This document shows positions 22,412 through 31,427 of a stretch of DNA of 43,396 bases, one piece after another (within the stretch, counting starts at the first letter, position 1; each line of letters opens with the position of its first letter). This DNA is from Candidatus Kapaibacterium sp. (GTDB lineage Bacteria; Bacteroidota; Ignavibacteria; Kapaibacteriales; WFXC01): the NCBI GenBank assembly GCA_015490805.1, contig WFXC01000047.1, positions 1-43,396 on the forward strand, read 5' to 3'. The position numbers and the translations under genes are program-made. The notes under the pieces were generated by a model. The model saw nothing but the letters and a program-made list of their open reading frames with translations. It did not search any database and was not told the origin of the DNA.

Positions 22412-24901
22412 ATGGCAAAGAGCAAACGACAAAAACAGCGTTCAGGAGTTCTCGGATGGATGCAGCAACATCCAGATTTTACGCTGTGTCTGGGCATAGC
22501 ATTGCTGGTCTATCTGTTTTTTGCTCCAGTGATTTTTGGCGTTGGGAGCTTTGCCTCGCCGGATATGGTGACCATTATGAGCCTGCGTCCGTATGTATCT
22601 GCTGTTGAAGCGCGAGGAGAATTTCCGCAGTGGATTCCTTACATTTTTAGTGGAATGCCCAGTTATGCTGCGCTGTTGGTGACCGGCACACGGTGGTGGG
22701 ATCTGCTTGCACTGGTGGTTTTTGGAGTTGCAAAATTGATCGGAGCTATTCTTTCCAGTGACACGGCGCGGGTAGCAACCTATTATGCGATTTATGGCAT
22801 TGGGATGTATTGGTTTATGCGGTCGAAGCAGCACGAACGGTTCGTGGCTGCTTTTACAGCGATTGCTGCCGTTTTTTCAACCTTTGTGATTGTCTGGGTT
22901 ATGATCGGTCACAATACCAAGCCGGCAGCGCTGATGACTTATCCATACATTTTGTTGTTGATGGAGCGGCTGCAAGCGAAGCGTTTTCCGTGGCTGTTTG
23001 CGCTTTTGCTGATCTTTGCTCTCCATGTGCTTTCGGGATCGGCTCATATGCAGCTTATTTTTTATGCAATGCTGACGTTCGGACTGTATCTCCTTGTAGA
23101 AATCTTTGCTGCCTGGCGGAAGGGAAACTCTGTATGGATTCCAGTGCGATCTGGTCTCTGGATGGCGGTTGCTGCTGTCATTGCTGTTGGGATGAGTGCC
23201 GATCGGTATCTGTCAATCAAGGAATATACGCCGTATTCGACGCGCGGTTCCGCTTCCATTCTGGCGAAAGATTCTGCACAGGTGTCCGATGGCGGGCTGG
23301 ACTATGAGTATGCGACTAATTGGTCGTTTAGCCCCGAAGAAATGATTACCTTTTTGATCCCGAACTACTTCGGGTTTGGCAAGCTCCCGTACAAAGGATC
23401 ATTGACAGGCAATCGGGAGGTGCACCTGCATACTTACTGGGGGCAGATGCCCTTTACGGATGCAGCCAATTATATGGGCATTGGCGTTTTGATCCTGGCA
23501 ATTCTGGGCGTTATCCTTTACCGCAGGGAGCCACTGATCTGGTTTCTGGTCACCCTTTCCGGATTGTCCCTTTTGTTGTCGTTCGGCAAAAACTTCCCGA
23601 TCCTGTACGATCTGTTTTTCTACTACGTGCCACTGTTTAATAAGTTCCGCACTCCCAGTATGGCGCTGGTCATGCTTCAGTTCGCAGTATCGATTCTGGC
23701 AGGGTATGGGATAACAGGTATTATTCGAGGGATTCAGCAGAAGGAGCAGCAACAGCGGATTCGGAAATTGCTGCAAGGGGCACTTATCTTTTCCATCGTG
23801 TTTTTAGCTGCTGGCGTTCTCTTTGCGCTGCTTGGAAGCGATGCCTATATTGAGGCGGTCAAAAACAGCGCAACGGGGAAGCAGTTGCCCGCCGCTTTGC
23901 ATTCCTTTATCTATCGCCAGATGATTCAGGATTGGCTGGTGACTGCATTGATCGCTGTTGCATTTGTGGCAACGTTTATAGCATACACCAGAAACCGGTT
24001 GCGTCCTCAATGGTTTCTGATTCTCCTGTTTGGATTGTTAATCTTTGATCTGTGGCGAGTTGCTCGTCGACCGATGGAAGTTCCTGAAAAGCCGCTGGAA
24101 GAGACAGTATTTCGGGAAACAGACGTGATCCGCTATCTGAAAAGTGACACCACCTTATTCCGCATTGCTGATTTTACAGCACCGTCACCTAATTATCCGG
24201 CGTACTTTTTCCTCCAGCACGTCCACGGCTACAGCTCTGCTAAAATGCGGATCTATCAGGATTTACTGGATGTGGCGGGCAAAGGAGGGGGAAATGTGAT
24301 TATTAACCCATTTCTGTGGAACTTGCTCAATGTGAAGTACATCGTTGTGGAGCGCGAACTCCAGGATTTTACTCCGGGACTGCAATTAGTTGCCCGGTCA
24401 CAGGAAAAGCGGGCGGTGGTGTATCGGAATCTGCTGGCATTACCGCGCGCATTCTTTGTGGACTCTGTTGCTGTTGCCAAACCCTTAGCGATCCTGGAGC
24501 ATTTGCGAGACGGCGATTTCCGCCCAACGGCTGTTGCCTTTGTGGAAAGTCCACTGGATCAGCCAGTTGAACCTGTGCGGGGAAAAGCCACAGTCCGGAT
24601 AACGCAGTATTCAGAACACCGTATTGTGTTAGAAACCCAGACGGAAGCGCCGCATTTTCTCTTTCTGAGCGAACCGTACTATCCTCCAGCGTGGCATGCT
24701 ACTATCGATGGCAAAACGGTGCCGATTTACAAAACGAACTACGCATTTCGTGGGCTGGTGGTGCCGGCTGGCACCCACCGCATCGAGTTTCGGTATTACT
24801 CCGAAGCTTTCGCGCTGGGTAAAAACATCAGTCTGGGATTGAATGCTGCCTTCCTGATCGCCTTTTTTATTCTGTACCGTTATCAGAAACAGCGTCGTTA
24901 A
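22412..24901 (+). CDS. YfhO-family membrane protein
   Basis: This protein of 829 residues has about a dozen hydrophobic helices, beginning with LCLGIALLVYLFFAPVIF. The first large loop, GSFASPDMVTIMSLRPYVSA followed by EFPQWIPYIFSGMPSYAALL, is characteristic of the YfhO family. The C-terminal 250 residues form an extracytoplasmic beta domain (LSEPYYPPAWHATIDGK, then VVPAGTHRIEFRY) before a last helix. YfhO of Bacillus is a GT-C-like enzyme needed to glycosylate teichoic acid, so a lipid-linked sugar transferase role is likely, though unproven here. It follows GT2 and GT9 genes in the same direction, in keeping with surface glycan assembly. Confidence 0.9.
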   Translation: MAKSKRQKQRSGVLGWMQQHPDFTLCLGIALLVYLFFAPVIFGVGSFASPDMVTIMSLRPYVSAVEARGEFPQWIPYIFSGMPSYAALLVTGTRWWDLLALVVFGVAKLIGAILSSDTARVATYYAIYGIGMYWFMRSKQHERFVAAFTAIAAVFSTFVIVWVMIGHNTKPAALMTYPYILLLMERLQAKRFPWLFALLLIFALHVLSGSAHMQLIFYAMLTFGLYLLVEIFAAWRKGNSVWIPVRSGLWMAVAAVIAVGMSADRYLSIKEYTPYSTRGSASILAKDSAQVSDGGLDYEYATNWSFSPEEMITFLIPNYFGFGKLPYKGSLTGNREVHLHTYWGQMPFTDAANYMGIGVLILAILGVILYRREPLIWFLVTLSGLSLLLSFGKNFPILYDLFFYYVPLFNKFRTPSMALVMLQFAVSILAGYGITGIIRGIQQKEQQQRIRKLLQGALIFSIVFLAAGVLFALLGSDAYIEAVKNSATGKQLPAALHSFIYRQMIQDWLVTALIAVAFVATFIAYTRNRLRPQWFLILLFGLLIFDLWRVARRPMEVPEKPLEETVFRETDVIRYLKSDTTLFRIADFTAPSPNYPAYFFLQHVHGYSSAKMRIYQDLLDVAGKGGGNVIINPFLWNLLNVKYIVVERELQDFTPGLQLVARSQEKRAVVYRNLLALPRAFFVDSVAVAKPLAILEHLRDGDFRPTAVAFVESPLDQPVEPVRGKATVRITQYSEHRIVLETQTEAPHFLFLSEPYYPPAWHATIDGKTVPIYKTNYAFRGLVVPAGTHRIEFRYYSEAFALGKNISLGLNAAFLIAFFILYRYQKQRR

Positions 24902-24942
24902 CCGTCCTTTGCCCAGAGTGAAAAACAAGCGGGGGACGCACG

Positions 24943-25548
24943 ATGGATCTGGCAGAAGTTGAGAAGATCATTCAGGCACAGAAAGACAAAGGGCGTTTTA
25001 TCGTTGAGCTGCCGGAGGAAGTATGGGACACGCTGACGCCTCAGGAGGCAAAGATCTTAGCGCGGAAATTTCAGCGTGGTACGATGGTGAAGTTGCCACG
25101 CGATGAAGTGGAATTTTTTGAGTGGCTTCGGGAAGAAGCACCGGAGGTATGGGAAGATTTGTGGGGTGATGTTGCGGCAGAAGGGGAATTGTACAGCGTG
25201 GGAATGGGATTGCTTCCGGAAATTGTGGCACAGGGATTTCCGATTTGCGACCTGATGTTTGTTCCGAATTTTTACTTTACGTACAAACACATTACCCCTT
25301 CTGAGGGACAGGCGCTGTTGTCGATGATACTGGATAAGGTGGAGAAGGGAGAAGAATTGAGTTTAGCAGAACGTTTTTTATACGAGGTGCAGCAGGCTCC
25401 AATTGATCTGTGGCATTTTGCCTATTTGTACAATGTGAGCGTCGAACAGGCAAAAGAAGCCGTGATGGATTTGATCGAAGGAGGCGCATTACGGCATACG
25501 CCCACGCGTGATGAGCTGTCCGATTACCTTATTTTCGAGGATGAATGA
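24943..25548 (+). CDS. Conserved-looking acidic protein of unknown function, 201 residues
   Basis: This is an acidic, soluble, largely helical protein with no signal peptide or membrane segment. It begins MDLAEVEKIIQAQKDKGRF, has an aromatic middle (VPNFYFTYKHITPSEGQ), and ends with a helix-turn-helix-like stretch, YLYNVSVEQAKEAVMDLIEGGAL. The last 60 residues resemble a small winged-helix or regulatory helical domain, but no family is recognised. GGGGGA precedes the ATG. Its end overlaps the aspartate kinase start by eight bases, so the two are probably translated together. The function is unknown. Confidence 0.8.
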   Translation: MDLAEVEKIIQAQKDKGRFIVELPEEVWDTLTPQEAKILARKFQRGTMVKLPRDEVEFFEWLREEAPEVWEDLWGDVAAEGELYSVGMGLLPEIVAQGFPICDLMFVPNFYFTYKHITPSEGQALLSMILDKVEKGEELSLAERFLYEVQQAPIDLWHFAYLYNVSVEQAKEAVMDLIEGGALRHTPTRDELSDYLIFEDE

Positions 25549-26833
25549 ACCCATCCGGGTGCGGAAATTTGGAGGCACCTCCGTTGGTACGGTCCAGGGA
25601 CTGAAGAATACCATCGATATTCTGGAGCAGTCTGAAGAGGAGATCCAATGGGTTGTTGTGTCGGCGTGTGCAGGCATTACCGACCAGTTGGAGCAGTTGG
25701 CACACCGTGCAGCCTCTGGCAGTGAGAAAGAATGGCAATCAATGCTGGACTCCATTGAGCAGCATCACCAGGCACTTTTGCACCACGTACTTTCTGCTGA
25801 GGAATTTGCTACCGTGTGGCAATCCTTGCAACCGTGGTTCCACCAGTTGCATCGATTAGCTCAGGGCGTTGCCTATTTGCGCGAGTTGACCGAGCGGCAA
25901 TTGGCAGCATTCGTTGCGTTCGGAGAGTTGCTGTCCAGTACCTTTATTGCAGCGATTCTGGAATGTCGAGGCGCTGACGTGCAATGGGTCGATGCACGGA
26001 CACTGCTCCGCACAAGACCAGACCGATGGATTGAAGCGTCTTTACAATGGGAGCTTTCGCAACAGCAGGTGCGACAATTCTGGATGCACCATCGTGATCC
26101 TTCCGCTCGAATTTTTGTCACTCAGGGATATATTGCACGGAATGAGCAGGGGCACACAACGGTTTTTGGACGGGGTGGATCGGACTATTCTGCCGCCGTT
26201 TTTGGTGCCTTGCTGCAGACACCCGTTATTGAGATCTGGACGGATGTTCCCGGTATTCTCACCGCTGATCCTCAGGTTGTCTCGGAGGCGCAGCCCCTTC
26301 CGCAGTTGTCGTTCGCAACGATGCGGCGAATGGCGTTGTTTGGAGCAAAGGTGCTGCATCCGGATACCTTAGGACCGGCGGAGCAGGCACGAATCCCGGT
26401 GTACATTCGCAGTACACTGGATCCAGCAGCGCCTGGTACTGAAATACGGGCGCAAACGCAATGGAATGCGCCAGCATTGTTTGCCCTTGCTCTCCGTTCA
26501 GCACAACCACTGCATTACGGAACAGCAGGGACACCGGAAAACGCAACAGGGTGGCTGCTTCAGCAGTATCCTGATGTGACAGTGATGGTGGGAGGGCAGG
26601 GGATGGCTGCCCGCTCGTGCGATGTCGTAACTTGCTTTGGCTCCTCATTGACGGCAAACGTATTGCAGCAAATTTTCGAACGATTGGGAGATCTTCCAGT
26701 GTCCTTTGTCCAAATGAGTGCTGAATTCGACGTCTGCGTGCTGGGCGTACCGGCGTCTCTGGGAGAAACGGCAGTTCAGCGTTTGCATCCTTTGTGTTTA
26801 CAATCTCTGGAACAACAGTTGTGGCAGGAATGA
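25541..26833 (+). CDS. lysC: Aspartate kinase (monofunctional, LysC-like)
   Basis: This protein of 430 residues phosphorylates aspartate with ATP, the entry to lysine, threonine, methionine and diaminopimelate synthesis. Motifs are KFGGTSVG near the start, GRGGSDYSA, the substrate-binding WTDVPGILTADP, and FGAKVLHP, in the usual order. The C-terminal 120 residues (VTVMVGGQGM and VSFVQMSAEF) look like ACT-type allosteric modules, so feedback control by lysine or a related amino acid is likely. The ATG at 25541 fits the family N-terminus; the frame opens earlier at 25508. It overlaps ddl downstream by four bases (ATGA), joining two suppliers of peptidoglycan precursors. Confidence 0.95.
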   Translation: MNEPIRVRKFGGTSVGTVQGLKNTIDILEQSEEEIQWVVVSACAGITDQLEQLAHRAASGSEKEWQSMLDSIEQHHQALLHHVLSAEEFATVWQSLQPWFHQLHRLAQGVAYLRELTERQLAAFVAFGELLSSTFIAAILECRGADVQWVDARTLLRTRPDRWIEASLQWELSQQQVRQFWMHHRDPSARIFVTQGYIARNEQGHTTVFGRGGSDYSAAVFGALLQTPVIEIWTDVPGILTADPQVVSEAQPLPQLSFATMRRMALFGAKVLHPDTLGPAEQARIPVYIRSTLDPAAPGTEIRAQTQWNAPALFALALRSAQPLHYGTAGTPENATGWLLQQYPDVTVMVGGQGMAARSCDVVTCFGSSLTANVLQQIFERLGDLPVSFVQMSAEFDVCVLGVPASLGETAVQRLHPLCLQSLEQQLWQE

Positions 26834-27870
26834 ACATTGTTGTATTTGCTGGTGGAGTTTCCCGGGAGCGACCGGTGTCATACGTGAGCGGTCGTGAAGT
26901 GGCACTGGCGCTTGAACGAAACGGGCATACGGTGACGGTCGTTGATCCAGCGCTGGGCGCTGACGGTGTCGTTTCCGATGTGCAATCAATGGGAGTATCG
27001 ATTCCTCCGCTTCCTGAGGACAACGCGCTCCCGCGGTATTTAGAAGCGTTGCAATTGCCGGTGGTGCAGCAGGCGGATATTGTGTTTGTGGCGCTACACG
27101 GACGGTATGGAGAGGATGGGACCGTCCAGGCATTACTGGAAATAGCAGGTATCCCGTATACAGGCAGCGGTGTGAGCAGCAGTGCGGCAGCAATGGACAA
27201 GGTTCTCTCCAGACAGATTTTTGACGGCGTTGGCATCCCGCAGCCACCCTGGTGTTCGGTCACAGCGCAGGATGCGGAAGATCCACAACGGCTGGAGCAT
27301 TTGCGTACTATCTATGGCAACGATCTGGTGGTGAAACCCAATGATGAAGGATCCAGCTTTGGAATCACGATCTTACGGGATGGAGATACTGCGGCATTAC
27401 AACAGGCAATTCGGTTCGCGGCACAATTTTCTGAGACGGTACTGGTGGAACGGTATATTCCGGGGCGAGAATTAACTGTTGCAATCGTGGAGGGACTGGA
27501 TCCTTTGCCAGTGGTGGAAATTGTACCGAAAAACGGCTTTTACGATTATGAGCACAAGTATCAGAAGGGGAAAACCGAGTATCTTTGCCCCGCACCTTTA
27601 GAGGAAACAGCCGTCCAGACGTTGCAAAGGCTTGCGCAGCGGGCGCATCAGGCATTGGGGTGTGAGGTCTTTAGCCGGGTGGATTTCCGGATGGATGAGC
27701 AAGGGTTGTTTTTCTGTCTGGAAGTCAACACCATTCCGGGGTTAACGCCGCTCAGCTTGTTGCCAAAAGCAGCCGCCGCAGCCGGCATTTCCTTTGAACA
27801 GTTGTGTCAGATACTCATAGAACGGTCAATGGAACGATTTCGGAGGCGATTCGATGGCAGCCAGTCGTAA
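26830..27870 (+). CDS. ddl: D-alanine--D-alanine ligase
   Basis: This 346-residue ATP-grasp enzyme joins two D-alanines for peptidoglycan precursor synthesis in the cytoplasm. It shows the N-terminal pattern FAGGVSRERPVSYVSG, the loop FVALHGRYGEDGTVQALLE, the site GSGVSSSAAAMDK, the ATP-binding VVKPNDEGSSFG, and the metal-binding CLEVNTIPGLTPLSLLPK. Length is typical. The start at 26830 overlaps the aspartate kinase stop by four bases, and the end overlaps the sugar kinase by 17 bases. The PNDEGSS loop and the terminal N-T-x-P-G-x-T motif leave little doubt about the family. Confidence 0.95.
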   Translation: MNIVVFAGGVSRERPVSYVSGREVALALERNGHTVTVVDPALGADGVVSDVQSMGVSIPPLPEDNALPRYLEALQLPVVQQADIVFVALHGRYGEDGTVQALLEIAGIPYTGSGVSSSAAAMDKVLSRQIFDGVGIPQPPWCSVTAQDAEDPQRLEHLRTIYGNDLVVKPNDEGSSFGITILRDGDTAALQQAIRFAAQFSETVLVERYIPGRELTVAIVEGLDPLPVVEIVPKNGFYDYEHKYQKGKTEYLCPAPLEETAVQTLQRLAQRAHQALGCEVFSRVDFRMDEQGLFFCLEVNTIPGLTPLSLLPKAAAAAGISFEQLCQILIERSMERFRRRFDGSQS

Positions 27871-28930
27871 AGATTTTCATCTCTTTGGCCTTGGCAATGC
27901 TTTGTTGGACATCCAGGTAGCGGTGGATGAGGATCTGTTGCGCCAGTTGCAGGTGCCGAAGGGCACAATGGCGCTGGTGGATCACGAGGAGCAGCGAGAT
28001 CTCATAGCGCAGCTTCAGCAGCAGATTGTACAGCGCAGTAGCGGTGGATCAGCGGCGAACACCATCATTACCTTTGCACGGCTGGGGGGACGTGCCGCTT
28101 ATGGTACCATTCTTGGGAATGATGAATTGGCAGATTTCATCGCACAGGAATTTGCTGCGCTGGATATTGCGCTGTTTGCACCGCGCCATTCCGAACTTCC
28201 AACCGGCAGTTGCCTGGTGCTGATTACCCCGGATGCAGAACGTACAATGAAGACGGCGCTGGCAGCCAATCTCCATTTTTCGCCAGAACACGTGGTCGAA
28301 GAAGCGCTGCAACGGTCGGAGTGGCTGTATGTGGAAGGGTATAAGTTTTCCGAACAGTTGGGCGCAGAAGCGATCGACCGGGCAATTTTCTATGCACAAC
28401 GGCACGAGACAGAGGTCGCTGTAACGGTTTCCGATGTGTTTATCATTGAGCATTTCCGCCAGGAAATAGAACAATCCCTGAAAGCCGCGCGAATCGTGTT
28501 TTGTAATGAGCAGGAAGCAATGGCACTCACAGAGCAGGGAACGCCAGAGCAGGCATTTCGCATGCTCAGCCGCCGCGTTGACCGCGTTATTATGACTCGA
28601 GGGGCTGAAGGATCGTGGATCTGGTGGGAAGGACGGGAGTATCGGATCCCGGCATATCCTGCGAATCCCGTGGATACAACGGGGGCTGGCGATACGTATG
28701 CTGCCGCTTTCTTGTTTGCGATGGTACAGGGCAAATCACCGGAAGTTGCTGGACATTTCGCATCACTGGCAGGGGCACGGGTTGTGTCGCAGTTCGGTGC
28801 ACGGCTTTCATCGGAGCATATTCAGGAGCTGAAACAGTTGTTCCCGGTGATGGAGCAAACGCTGCAGTATGGGGAAACACATAAGCGGCAAGCGCAGCCT
28901 GTGCAGCCGCCGGAAGACGGGGCAAAGTAG
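27854..28930 (+). CDS. PfkB-family carbohydrate/adenosine kinase
   Basis: This protein of 358 residues has the ribokinase-fold signatures GLGNALLDIQV at the start, GGSAANT (about residues 65-71), and the catalytic anion-hole motif DTTGAGDTYAAAF (about 275-287). The overall pattern resembles the adenosine-kinase-like subgroup common in Chlorobiota- and Bacteroidota-type genomes; the exact substrate (adenosine, inosine or a sugar) is not fixed by the sequence. GGAGG seven bases before the ATG at 27854 supports this start despite the 17-base overlap with ddl. The polar tail after the kinase domain (HKRQAQPVQPPEDGAK) is likely disordered. Confidence 0.92.
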   Translation: MAASRKDFHLFGLGNALLDIQVAVDEDLLRQLQVPKGTMALVDHEEQRDLIAQLQQQIVQRSSGGSAANTIITFARLGGRAAYGTILGNDELADFIAQEFAALDIALFAPRHSELPTGSCLVLITPDAERTMKTALAANLHFSPEHVVEEALQRSEWLYVEGYKFSEQLGAEAIDRAIFYAQRHETEVAVTVSDVFIIEHFRQEIEQSLKAARIVFCNEQEAMALTEQGTPEQAFRMLSRRVDRVIMTRGAEGSWIWWEGREYRIPAYPANPVDTTGAGDTYAAAFLFAMVQGKSPEVAGHFASLAGARVVSQFGARLSSEHIQELKQLFPVMEQTLQYGETHKRQAQPVQPPEDGAK

Positions 28931-28932
28931 CG

Positions 28933-30321
28933 ATGGGAAACCGCTGGCAGAACATCGGGGAATACGACCGGGGAATGAGGTGGCGCATTTTCCTGTGCTG
29001 GATCATCGGATTGCTCTATGGCATCAGTGATACTCCGACACTGCTGTGGGCGCAGCAGGGGATGCGTTTTGCAGAGCTGAAACAGCGGTTGTTGCCGTAC
29101 TTTGCGGAGGAAATGATCTGGGATATTCACAAGCAATTGCCACAGCGCGAGGATTACCGGATTTGGGGATGGGATGTCGGCGACTTTTCCGGTGATCGTT
29201 ATCCGGACGTAGCCATTTCTATTAAGCGGGCTTCGCAGAAGAAGAAAATCGCAGAGGTCTTGTTGTTTGTGGACATCGATGGATTTCTGGTTGAAGTGGG
29301 ACAGTTCCAGAAGCCATATACCCAGTTGCCGATTGAAGTTGGCGTTGCTATTAAAGACACGACCTGCTACATCGTGAGCCGCCAGTCTTCTGCTTACTGG
29401 CAGGTGTCGGGCTACCGATTTCTGCACGGAACGCTCATTACGGTGATGCAGATGAGCAGTCGGGAGCGAAAAGGCGAGATTTACCGGTATCGCGAGGATT
29501 TTACGCACCTGCGGATTCAGGAGCAATGGTTCCACCAGCGAACCGGGGCATTGAAAAAAGAGGTGCTGACCGTTGTGGTACCGGTGCACCGTCGTTTCCG
29601 GGTCATCCCATTGGGTGTTCCGCAGATGCCAGAGATTGCGTCGGTGCGCTTTGTTCCCAAAGGTGCTTTTTACTGGCGGGGCGCTGAAGATGCCAGTTTT
29701 CGGTTAAAGGTTGCTTACAATCAGCGGTTTCTCTATGTATTGGTCGATGTCCGGGATGACACGGTTGTCACGGAGCGGAAGCCGCAGAGTTTAGCGGATC
29801 ACGTAGCGCTATGGTTCGATATGCAGTCGGTGCGAGAAGTGGAACCCGGCGAACCTATTCGTACCGTCCCGCTGAAAAACGGATCGGATTCCGGGCTGAT
29901 GGTCATCGAGCTTTTTCCCGGTGATTTCAAGCAATTGAAGCCATCAGTGCGGGTGCAGAGCACAGAGGATCTGGATTCGCTGCAGCGACAGGCGCTGGAT
30001 CAAATCCGGATCGTCGCTCGCCCGACGAACCAGGGCTATCAACTCAAGGTTCGCATTCCCTTCCAGTTGCTGGGGTTCTGGGCAGCGCCGCTCCGTCCTC
30101 AGAAGTTGACGCTCCTGCGCGCTGCCGTGGCTGTGTACGATGTCGATAACCGATTCCGCCCGGAGGAAGAAACAATGATTGTCAGCAGCACGCATTTTGA
30201 TCCTTTTAACAGCGCTACCTATAGCCTGTTTTGCCTCATTCCGGAGACAGCCCAGTATGGTTCTTTCCGCAATATCTATCTGGATCAGTTAGTGGCGCGG
30301 CTCAATGAACTGGGATTTTGA
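28933..30321 (+). CDS. Secreted protein with C-terminal CBM9-like domain
   Basis: This protein of 462 residues has an N-terminal hydrophobic segment (IFLCWIIGLLYGISD) ending near WAQQ, so it is likely exported; the start may instead be the ATG at 28975, nearer the signal peptide. The middle, WGWDVGDFSGDRYPDVAIS, reads like an FG-GAP or EF-type Asp-rich turn. The last 200 residues match the family 9 carbohydrate-binding fold: FYWRGAEDASFRLKVAYN, then DHVALWFDM and YQLKVRIPFQLLGF. A role in binding or sensing a surface glycan is plausible but unproven. It follows the PfkB kinase by two bases and is the penultimate gene of the long plus-strand run. Confidence 0.75.
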   Translation: MGNRWQNIGEYDRGMRWRIFLCWIIGLLYGISDTPTLLWAQQGMRFAELKQRLLPYFAEEMIWDIHKQLPQREDYRIWGWDVGDFSGDRYPDVAISIKRASQKKKIAEVLLFVDIDGFLVEVGQFQKPYTQLPIEVGVAIKDTTCYIVSRQSSAYWQVSGYRFLHGTLITVMQMSSRERKGEIYRYREDFTHLRIQEQWFHQRTGALKKEVLTVVVPVHRRFRVIPLGVPQMPEIASVRFVPKGAFYWRGAEDASFRLKVAYNQRFLYVLVDVRDDTVVTERKPQSLADHVALWFDMQSVREVEPGEPIRTVPLKNGSDSGLMVIELFPGDFKQLKPSVRVQSTEDLDSLQRQALDQIRIVARPTNQGYQLKVRIPFQLLGFWAAPLRPQKLTLLRAAVAVYDVDNRFRPEEETMIVSSTHFDPFNSATYSLFCLIPETAQYGSFRNIYLDQLVARLNELGF

Positions 30322-30447
30322 GGCCTTCCTTCGATGCTTTGTCCTTCAGTGGAGATGCGGATCGGGCGCTGAGCCGCAGAAACGGGAAATGGAACGATGA
30401 AAACAGGCATATCAAACTTTGCATTTGCGCGATGGTAAAGAGTGGGA

Positions 30448-31407
30448 ATGAGACCAATGCGATTGTGGCTACTCGGTAGCTTGCTGATATTCGGCGTTTC
30501 GGGACTCATTGCTAAGGTGGAATTCCTCGAAATCACGGCGCCAGATGGATGGCGATTGCGAGGATCGTTAATGCTTCCGGATACTGGCAATCAGTATCCG
30601 GTAGTCCTCTTCATTCCCGGCTCTGGTCCCGTTGATCGGGATGGAAATCTTACAAACCTTCCCGGCAAAAGTGATGCGTACAAATTGCTGGCAATGGTGC
30701 TGGCGGATTCTGGCGTGGCATCGCTTCGGTACGACAAACGGGGTATTGGGGAAAGTGGATCGAAAACGTTTCGGGAAGATTCGGTTCGATTCGAACACTT
30801 CATTGGTGATGCCGTTGCGTGGGTACAGAAACTGCGACAGGATCAGCGATTTACGCACATCTATTTGCTGGGACATAGCCAGGGTGGGTTGGTTGCTTTG
30901 CTGACAGCACAGCAGATACCGGTCGATGGGATTATTCTGGTGGCGCCGCAACCTTTGCCGGTGGATCAGTTGATCCTGCAACAAATGAAGCAGCGAGCAC
31001 CATTTCTTGTGCCAGCAACACAACAGATCCTGGATTCTCTCCGAACCGGCCATCTGGTCGACTCCATCCCACCCCTGCTCCTGTCGCTGTTCCGTCCCGG
31101 TGTGCAACCTTTCCTTCAATCGTGGATGCGATATGATCCACGCACAGAAATTCAGAAAGTCGGGGTGCCGATTCTGGTACTGTGCGGTACCACCGATCTT
31201 CAGGTGCGGTGTGACGATGTTCGAGCCTTCGCAACCCGCAATGCCGGGGCAGAATATGTGGAGATTCCGGCAATGAACCACCTGATGAAGCACATTGAGA
31301 CAACGGATCTTGCAGCACAACAAAAAAGCTTTGTGGATCCATCGATCCCCTTAGCGCCGGAGCTTATACAGCAAATTCTGCATTTTATCCGCTCCCATTC
31401 TCCGTAG
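30448..31407 (+). CDS. Secreted alpha/beta hydrolase
   Basis: This protein of about 319 residues has a signal-like leader (LWLLGSLLIFGVSGLIA) and a serine-hydrolase core. Features are the oxyanion region VVLFIPGSGPVDRDGN, the nucleophile in GHSQGG, the acid in CGTTDLQV, and the His in PAMNHLMK, in the standard order. The pattern fits periplasmic dienelactone-hydrolase/YitV-type esterases (alpha/beta hydrolase, S9-like). The substrate is not known. Start choice is uncertain: 30448 is used, with ATG at 30457 and GTG at 30442 as alternatives. It converges with the permease gene on the other strand, with only 20 bases between them and no clear terminator. Confidence 0.9.
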   Translation: MRPMRLWLLGSLLIFGVSGLIAKVEFLEITAPDGWRLRGSLMLPDTGNQYPVVLFIPGSGPVDRDGNLTNLPGKSDAYKLLAMVLADSGVASLRYDKRGIGESGSKTFREDSVRFEHFIGDAVAWVQKLRQDQRFTHIYLLGHSQGGLVALLTAQQIPVDGIILVAPQPLPVDQLILQQMKQRAPFLVPATQQILDSLRTGHLVDSIPPLLLSLFRPGVQPFLQSWMRYDPRTEIQKVGVPILVLCGTTDLQVRCDDVRAFATRNAGAEYVEIPAMNHLMKHIETTDLAAQQKSFVDPSIPLAPELIQQILHFIRSHSP

Positions 31408-31427
31408 CCTTTCTGTGGAGACAAAAA

